A DNA stretch of 64,000 nt, taken from Gnetum montanum. Its lineage: Eukaryota > Streptophyta > Gnetopsida > Gnetales > Gnetaceae. A program made the translations under genes and the position numbers. Shown here piece by piece: positions 57,170 to 64,000 of the stretch. The notes beneath the pieces are model-generated. The model was not told where the DNA came from. It did not search any database and saw only the letters and a program-made list of their open reading frames with translations. Numbering within the stretch: the stretch's first letter is position 1; every line of letters starts with the position of its first letter. The stretch covers positions 101,625 to 165,624 of the forward strand of contig MNCI01038211.1 in assembly GCA_015680685.1 (NCBI GenBank), given 5' to 3'.

Positions 57170-60120
57170 CACATACGAAATGTAAGAACAATGGCTTGTA
57201 GTCACAACCTTAATAGCCTAACATAGTATCATATAGTTATGATGTCCTTAGCTAAGGATGAATAATTACAACTTAATAAAATAGATATTAATACAAATAA
57301 ATATTATTATTATTATTAATATTTAATTTTTTTTAAGTATTTAAGGCATCAATGATAGAACAAGAAAAAGTTATAAACTTTATTTACCACACAAATACTA
57401 GACTCCACATCAACCAAATGGTTTCAATCTATGTAAGCAAGGTAGCTTCTAATAGAGTCTAGCTGCATTTATGAAAACAATGACTCAAAACACACACATG
57501 ACAAGACAGAAAATCAAATTACCCAATAAAGGAAGAAATCTTCATACAAAACAAAATGCCAAAAGTAAAATGAAAATGCTAGAATGAAGTTGTTAAGTAT
57601 GAAAGCTCATCATGGGTATTTATAGTCTTTGAGTAGAAATGAAAAAGGTTCGTCAGTGCCTTGGAATTAATGGAGGCTTGTCAAAGTAATCCAAATTGGC
57701 CCCAGACACACACAAGAAAAAGTTATCCAGATCAAGCCTAGCAGGGGAATGCATCAATGCCCTTGTACTGATGCAGGGTAGTCAGCACACCATTTCCTAA
57801 AGCCATACTTTACAACTTAAATTCCAGGTGCAAGTTGGAACCTAAAGAAGCTAGAATATCAAAGTAAAGGACCCTAGGATATCAAAGTAAAGCTAGAATC
57901 ATCCTAAAGAGCTTGGAATTATTCATACAATCTCAGAGTGTGACCTAGAAGGTAAGGGTACATCTTGGAAGACCAAGAACCTCTAACAAACATGCTAGAC
58001 TATAAATAGAGGACACATAAAATACTTCTTAGATACAAGGCTTACAATTGACATACAAACTGCCACTACATTATTCATCATCAAGCATGAAGCAAAGTTA
58101 TTTGTTTATCTCAAAAATATTTATCTATATGAATCCATCTCATGTGGTTAATAAACATATTTGAAGTTTGATTCTAGCCCATGTTGTATTACTCCATAGG
58201 CTAAAACATCATCCCCAAGCTGACTTTTCCATTAGACTCATCAAAATACTCATAAATCTCAAACTACAGCTTGCAATCTTATTTTCTAATGAAACCTCAA
58301 GCTGACCACCACCTGTGATTAACTTGTGGTATACTTAAAATTAAAATGCCCTTGTTTTTAATGACCATGAGCTCACTACAACTCATGGTATTATAGAATA
58401 AGGTCCCTATGACTCTGGTCCATATTATTTTAACATAAAAGTTAGAAGTAGTAACATAACATCTTCATAGGTTATCATAATTCATGATCAAGCTAGTACA
58501 AGATCACCATGACTTGTGGTCTTCATAAATTAAAGGCGAAGGTAGAAGGTAATAAATCTATACCAACATCACAACCTAAACATGACCTGTGGTTAGACCT
58601 TCATGACTCCATCATTACCTATGATCAATAGGCGACAATCCAACCATGACCAATGGTTAGTGTTTTTAGTATCCTAATAGATCATGACTTGACCATGACC
58701 TGTAGTTAGGCATTGTGGGCAAGCATGAGTCTACTACTACTTGTGGTCTTAAAAACCATGAGTAAGTCATCACTTCTAATTCTAGTTGTGGTTAAATTTT
58801 CTAGGTGATTTTTTATGCAAGGCTGGTAGTTCTTAGAAGCTAAAAGAGATCTTATTTCCATTGTCCTAAAAATATAATAATTGGAACAAGTTGTATTAGG
58901 TTAAAGTTGACTAATATCTTTCAAAGTTGAATTCCTTAAAGAATTATATTAATAAAATAAGTTTTGGAGTACAATGAGATTACTCTTCAAATCTTAATGA
59001 TAGAAGATGAGAGTATCAAACTTCTAAATAACAAAATAATCATATTAAGGTGTTAATCTAATCCTAGCCTTAGAAATAAAAATTTTAATTATGTAAGACT
59101 CAAAGACCTATGAACTCACATTCTCCATCTAATATTTTTTTTACTACTAACCACCATACTCTATCTAGATTGTTTTTTATGTTTTCAAAAGTTTGGATTA
59201 ATTACTATATTTTCAAAAGTCTTTTAGTCTCTTTCCTTCCAAATTTAAAAGATCACATGTTAGTAAGGAAATCTAAATTTTATTACAAGCTTTCATAGCT
59301 TGCAAAAGATTTCATATCACAAAATATTAATTTGTAGTTTTCTATATTTTATTTAATAATAGAGTAGTGTAAAACATAGTTTGAGAAATTTGCAATTAAT
59401 TGTAAAAAATATATGTAATTACAAATGAAATATAAAACTAATTTAAAATTGGATATGTTATAATTTTCTAATTATATATTCTTTACACACTTAATTAAAG
59501 ATTAAAAGTGATTTCTACCATGTCAAAAAAATATAAAATTGAATTTAAAGAATAATAGTAGTAGTAATCCAAAGAAATTTGTGGTTCAAATCCATGAAAT
59601 GAGTATTTTTTAAAAGATTAATTTTATATTCAATTTCACCAATTTTTTTAAATTTTTCTAGTGTTATTTATTATAAATATTTATGATTGTTTGATTGATT
59701 TTTCAAATTTTCTAGAAAAAGAAGGGGAAGGATGTGGTAACTCGAAAGAATGACTGTAAGTATACTCCAAGATATATAGCCAACATTGTACTTTAACAAA
59801 CTTATAAACTATGGTAGAACATATATAATTAATATATTCAATTTTAAAAATTACACTCACTAAATACATTAAATTAATATTCCATTGATTTGACTTATAA
59901 GATTTGGTATTAGACTATTAGTTATGCATGTGGCTTTCATCTCTAATTTTGCTATAGTTCAGAATACTTCTAGATCATTAAAGTAGTTGCATGTAATTCA
60001 GAGTTTTTGATTCATTATAAAGGATCAAAGATAGGCATATAAAACTAAAAATAAATGATATTGTCTACATTCTATGCTATTACTAGTGACATGCTAACAT
60101 TGCACCTTTTTGTATCTAAC
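57170..60120. other. Noncoding DNA with two opposed TATA boxes
   Basis: No gene recognised. The - strand GACTATAAATACC lies at about 57615-57627 and the + strand TATAAATAGA at 58001-58010, facing away from each other about 380 bases apart. The part left of 57620 has CTTTATTTACCACACA (57379), like the poly(A) region of the B LTR, so it may be an LTR remnant on the - strand. (ATT)n occurs at 57303-57325. The region 58850-60110 is very AT-rich. Confidence 0.45.
58309..58800. repeat. Recurrent CATGACYTGTGGT motif cluster
   Basis: CATGACTTGTGGTC (58508), CATGACCTGTGGTTAG (58581), CATGACCAATGGTTAG (58645), CATGACCTGTAGTTAG (58694) and shorter TTGTGGT copies (58323, 58741, 58785) occur within 0.5 kb. 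CCATGAG and CTCATGG (58375 and 58391) form a small inverted repeat. Spacing is irregular. Confidence 0.55.
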
Positions 60121-60154
60121 TGATGAGTCGCAATATCGCGTCCCATCTTATTAT

Positions 60155-60165
60155 CTATAAATAAG
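60155..60165 (+). promoter_or_regulatory. TATA box of the D LTR
   Basis: CTATAAATAAG, identical to Z. Only one palindrome copy (CGCAATATCGCG) precedes it. Confidence 0.75.
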
Positions 60166-60331
60166 AGGTAGCTTCCCTTGTTTTAGGCACTTAGACTTAG
60201 ACCCTTAGCTAAACTCTTGCAGTTTTACCATTCCAGAGTTAGAATAATTCCCATGTGCCTATAGTAGGAGTCTTAAAGTGAACGGATCTTTATTCGAGCA
60301 AATTGTACCTGAGCACACATTTTTGTACAGC

Positions 60332-60337
60332 AATAAA
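60332..60337 (+). terminator. Poly(A) signal in the D LTR
   Basis: AATAAA in GCAATAAAGACAAAC, about 170 bases after the TATA box and conserved in Z. Confidence 0.6.
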
Positions 60338-60885
60338 GACAAACTTTATGATAAACCTTGTAGCATATGGACTAAGCTAAATAGTAATTAATTATTATTG
60401 AATGTTTAAATTCTTTCCTAGTTAATTAATCTCTCTCAACCCTTGACTCTCCTAGTTAAGTACACTCAATACGACCGCTTCGAGCATGTGTGTAGCGCTT
60501 GGTAACCTAGTAACGATTAGCTTTTGGTAATCCCAGCAGGGTTGCACTGGTTCAAGATGTGTGCAGCAAGTGGGAACAGATACTGGTGTTAGGAAAAATT
60601 AGAACGTAGTTAGTGAATAGTTAATGAAAGTTAGTCACTTAGTTCTCTTCACCTTCCCCTATTAGCATAAGACATTAAAAAGATAAAAGATATAAAAATC
60701 ATATACCTCAAGCTTACTTAACCATACAATTATGACAATACAAGTAAGTTTGGGAAGACAACAGTTGATTAACCTTAAGTGTTCCATTAAGGCACATAAG
60801 AACTTAGTCCTTGGAGTTTGACCAGATCACACATGAATGCTCTTATTCGTATGGTTGAGTGTAGGGGTACCTCGCCACTCATCAT

Positions 60886-60903
60886 TGGCACCGTTGCTAA
60901 GGA
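60886..60903 (+). promoter_or_regulatory. Primer-binding site of element D (tRNA-Asp type)
   Basis: TGGCACCGTTGCTAAGGA, one base after the LTR end, matches 14 of 18 bases of TGGCGCCGTTGCCGGGGA, the complement of plant tRNA-Asp used by Athila elements. All four differences are transitions. Confidence 0.82.
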
Positions 60904-62820
60904 CTTAGTTGTTTGTGCACTATGTAGAACATAGGAGATCATTCATATCGTTGGGACGCTAGAACAAACCTTTAGGGTTAATCAAGAAAAGATAAGACAA
61001 TGGTAAATAGCACACTGAACAAGACAAAAATGTCTTCTTCTTCCCACAAAAGCACTTCACCGCCTAGGACTAAGACAAGAGATAGTCAGCAGCATAACAC
61101 ATGTAACCAAGATCTGCCAGTTCCTCAACAGTTCCATGTGGTATATATTCATCATGATGAGTATGTACCTAAGTTTACCTTTATTCTCCATCAAGATGAA
61201 CAACTGCGTTGGAGAGACTTGGAGGGTAACATAGTGTTGCCTCCAGACCAATCAGTCCACAACATGCTCCTTTGTGCTCTTACACGAATAGGCATGTCAC
61301 AGTTATACATAGAATATGTTGTTGCGATCATGACATAAGGGACTACCATCCCACATAAGTGAAACATCAAAGGGACTTGCAATAGGAGAGATATCATACA
61401 TCCTTGAAGGGTAAATGATCCCATAATGCTCTACATGTCTTGAGCAAAATTAAGGGTGGTGAACCTATTTTAACAGGTTTTCCACCCAATGATGTTCCCC
61501 TCCTAACAATGGTTAGGAGGTGGTGTATCACACTCCATGGTTCAAAACCCTGGTTCTGATCCCCAAGAACACGAAGTGTTTAACGAGGGAACACAAATAC
61601 ATGATAAGGATGAGCATTCTGATCGTAATCACGATCGGGGTCGAGACCACCGAAGAGAAGGTAGAAAACATCATCATGGTGATGGTTCTCCTTCTTATTC
61701 ACCTTCATCATCACATTCACCCTCTCCTTCAGTGTCAGGACACAGTCATAAGGAACCTAACTATGAGGATAAAGGTAAACAGAGTGAAAAACATCAACGA
61801 GACAGTCAAGAACAAGGATGAGGGCACTCTAGGGAATCACAACATAGAAGAAGGGAGAGTACAGAACCACGTAGACATCATAGACACTATGAATGAGATG
61901 ACCACAAAGAACCCCTACTCACAACCAGAAGCATGTTGGATATAATAGAGGCCATAAGAGTTCCCACAAAGCATCAAAAATATAGTAGGATCAAGAGGTT
62001 AGACATGAATAACATCCCACGGTTTGAGGGGGGATATAACGCTGATCATAAAAATCACCTACAAGCATTCCATGATGCATGTTCCTTGTAGAACATAGAA
62101 AACAAATGTAAAAAACTAAAGTTTTTCCTAAGGATACTAGTGAAAGAAGTGGAAAGCTAGTACCAGTCCTTAGAACTGGAATCCATTCAGAGGTGTAGTA
62201 CAATGCTAGAACTGTTTAATGATAAGTACCAAACGTACTCCCGAGTGTCTAACCTGCAAAATAAAATCCAAGGATGGAATCAAGAAAATCATGAATGCTT
62301 GGATGCTGCCATGGGCCATTATTATGCACTATTACATTATTGCCCGAGCCATGGTTACTCACAGCAGGATCAACTACGCCATCTCGTGGATGGACTTAGG
62401 CATGAAACAAGGAGAACCCTTGGAACGTATGGCCAAGGGAGATTATCAGAGCTTAGGTCTCATCAGGTTCATAGATTGCTAGAGCAAGTAGCCAAAGAAG
62501 AAGGTGAACTACGCAAGAAAGAAAGTGTGGAAGAGTACAACCGAGATCCTTCCCTCCAAAAAAGGGGAGTGAGATTCTATGAGGAGGAGGAAGAGTCACC
62601 ACATGAAGAGATGGTGAATAGGAAAACCTTGCCACTTCAAAAGTTAACAACCAAAGTATCAGCAAAGGTAGACCAGATGTGGGACTCCCTAGATAGTAGG
62701 TTTGAAACTGTTCTTAAAATCATAGAGGATTCTAGGGAGCAAGGTAGTGACTATGACAAAAAGAAAAAGAGAGAAGTGGACCATGCACATAACAAAGGTA
62801 AGGGTAAAATGGCCGTCATC

Positions 62821-62904
62821 GAAGAGGTTGTGGATTCTGATACAGACAATGATGGTGGATGNTGAAGAGGTTGTGGATTCTGATACAGACAATGATGGTG
62901 GATG
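62821..62904 (+). repeat. 41-bp exact direct repeat flanking a single N
   Basis: 62821-62861 and 62864-62904 are identical, with N at 62862 and T at 62863 between. It falls in the Asp-rich part of gag (VVDSDTDNDGG). A and B have only one copy. Most likely two contig ends that overlap but were not merged. Confidence 0.92.
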
Positions 62905-62941
62905 TGAGATATGCCAATACGACCATCCTAAGGGATGTTGC
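62903..62941 (+). other. CCHC-like zinc knuckle of D Gag
   Basis: CEICQYDHPKGCC: C-x2-C-x3-H-x4-C (or x3-C), one residue shorter than the standard retroviral C-x2-C-x4-H-x4-C. B and A show the same spacing with Cys lost, so the short form is a family trait. Expected to bind element RNA. Confidence 0.7.
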
Positions 62942-63139
62942 CCAGTAATCTCACATCTACAAGAGTATGGGGTGTACAAACTCAACCCATGACTTAACAA
63001 ATGGCAAGCACCTCGACGGTTACCTTATCCCCAAGGTAGCCCAAGGAAGTTCCACCAACCTTTAACATATTATCCAGGTGGAACTCCACCATAACTTGTT
63101 GAGTAGCACCAATAGTGGAAATACCCACAGTCATGGGGG

Positions 63140-64000
63140 ATGCCACCACCAAGGCAAAAATACCCCTATCGGCAACCGGATCCATATGGCTACTACGTGC
63201 AGCAGGCAATCTCTCCACGTGACTTTGTTGGTCATGTGACACCACTGCGTCACTACCAAGCTCAGGAGTATTATAGGACTCCTTATCCTAGGGGAGATAA
63301 CCCACAGACATACCATCCTCCAAATCCATCAACGACTCTCACACCGATAGCTCCATTACCACCTGCTCCAGCAATGCAGGGGGAACTCCCCACTCAACCG
63401 CAACAATGCAATGTCACGAGGGCTGTGAATCCTCAACCCACAGTTGGTTCCGACAACCTTATGAAGAAAAGACCTTTCTTCAGAACCAATAGTCTAACCA
63501 AGACCTCACAGCTACAAGCGGTTGAGCCTTTGAATGCCTCTCCATCAATTAAGGCTTTAGGGCTTCTTTCAAACCAAACACCGAGGTCAATGCATACAGT
63601 TATGTTAACACATGCCGTTACTGACTGGATTAAGGTGGGCCACCTTCCTAGAAAATTCCTTGATCTTGGAAGCCCTCTAATCTATCTCCAAGTCACTGGG
63701 AATGAACCATGTAAAGCTCTTTTGGACTCAGGTTCCAGAGTCAACCTAATATCACAAGAGATGTACAAAGCCTAGAACCTGCCTCCATTAAGGAAGAGTA
63801 ATATTCGACTAGAGTTGGCCGACCAGTCCATCACTGTCCCCTTGGGATTGGTGGAGGACATCATTATCACGGTGTGTGGATGGTCGTATCCAGCTGATTT
63901 CCTAGTGATACAAGTGAACAACGGTAAAGGGGACTTTCCAATAATAATGGGAAGAGCGTGGCTAAGTACTATAGATGCATGCCTAGGAATCCACGATCTT
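63140..64000 (+). pseudogene. pol: Protease of element D with N-terminal linker, runs off the window
   Basis: Open from 63140 to 63772: a Pro/Tyr/Gln-rich linker (YRQPDPYGYYVQQAISPRD; LPPAPAMQGELPTQPQQ), then a pre-protease part (VMLTHAVTDWIKVGHLPRKF), then the retropepsin start CKALLDSGSRVNLISQEMYK with an intact DSG. A single TAG (63773, where B has Trp) breaks it, and NLPPLRKSN, LADQSITVPLGLVEDIII, SYPADFLVIQV and GRAWLSTIDACLGI follow in the same frame to the end. Gag and protease seem to be in separate frames or joined by readthrough; stops between 62996 and 63120 separate them. Confidence 0.85.

Larger units (their letters stand above)
60121..60884 (+). repeat. 5' LTR of element D
   Basis: 764 bp, TGATGAGTCGCAATATCGCG to CGCCACTCATCA. 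TATA at 60155-60165 gives a U3 of about 35 bases, much shorter than in Z (116) or B (about 135), so most of U3 is missing. AATAAA at 60332-60337. The GGTAAYC pair is at about 60508 and 60535. Confidence 0.92.
61000..62995 (+). pseudogene. gag: Gag of element D, few lesions
   Basis: Two in-frame starts, 61000 and 61030; the second fits A. N-terminal part (61000-61338): EYVPKFTFILHQDEQLRWRD, GNIVLPPDQ; a one-base insertion near 61316, judged against B, ends this frame. Next a Ser/Arg/Asp/His-rich stretch (61600-61900: HDRGRDHRREGRKHHHGDG, then Ser/Pro/His repeats). Capsid-like part (61950-62480): IRVPTKHQ, RFEGGYN, then the open stretch from 62203, LFNDKYQTYSRV, MGHYYALLHYCPSHGYSQQD. Then a Lys/Glu-rich linker and a knuckle (62903). 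A 41-bp duplication around an N (62862) also shifts the frame but is probably an assembly fault. Confidence 0.88.
60121..64000 (+). mobile_element. Athila-like Ty3/gypsy element D, 5' part
   Basis: On the + strand: 5' LTR, primer-binding site, gag and protease; it continues past the window. It is collinear with A and B. It is the least decayed copy: long open gag segments, a complete CCHC-like knuckle, a DSG protease and a primer-binding site still close to the tRNA-Asp complement. The 5 bases on its left are CTAAC (60116-60120); its right end is not visible. Confidence 0.92.

Noticed and set aside
61520-61945. 141-codon open frame on the + strand in element D
   Set aside because: Composition (Met, Ile, Val, His) and homology show it to be a shifted reading of the Ser/Arg/Asp/His-rich gag stretch, though its last part overlaps the true frame region.

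Overview
The window is plant nuclear DNA made almost wholly of LTR retrotransposons and their remains. I found no host gene, tRNA, rRNA or CRISPR array. The domains seen are Athila-type and Tat-type Ty3/gypsy and SIRE-type Ty1/copia, lineages of seed-plant genomes. Their decay (frequent in-frame TAG/TAA, lost catalytic residues, strongly diverged LTR pairs) and the nesting suggest a large genome that purges DNA slowly. The species cannot be fixed from this sequence.

Left half (520-32951): a nested stack in which only the right-hand part of each element is inside the window. From the inside out: Z, an Athila-like element (+ strand) of which only the 3' end and 3' LTR (1833-2815) are present; A, an Athila-like element (- strand: RT, protease, gag, 5' LTR 7488-8340), cut by Z within RT; a SIRE-like copia element (- strand, 8341-13593, LTR 12341-13593), cut by A just after RNase H; a Tat-like element (+ strand, 13594-31037), whose 5' LTR is cut by the copia element; and C, an Athila-like element (- strand, 31038-32951), cut by the Tat element within gag. 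Each break falls exactly at an LTR end of the next element.

The Tat element has gag, protease, RT, two RNase H domains and integrase, but its pol region is split by about 4.8 kb of noncoding DNA. That insert holds a degenerate array of about 184-bp units carrying a small inverted-repeat motif. A related core motif recurs at exactly conserved spacing in both Tat LTRs and more loosely in the leader.

Middle (32952-44237): AT-rich DNA without credible genes, with a 34-bp minisatellite, a copia-type polypurine tract and a few isolated LTR-like signals.

Right (44238-57164): B, an Athila-like element on the - strand, complete from LTR to LTR and flanked by the 5-bp target duplication AACAC. It carries gag, protease, RT, RNase H, integrase and an extra 3' ORF preceded by a TATA-bearing segment that resembles the element's own LTR U3. 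All its genes are broken. After 2.95 kb of AT-rich DNA, D (60121-64000, + strand) starts. It is the best preserved Athila copy: 5' LTR, primer-binding site close to the tRNA-Asp complement, gag with an intact CCHC-like knuckle, and a protease with an intact DSG. It runs off the window. Six LTRs of this Athila family lie in the window.
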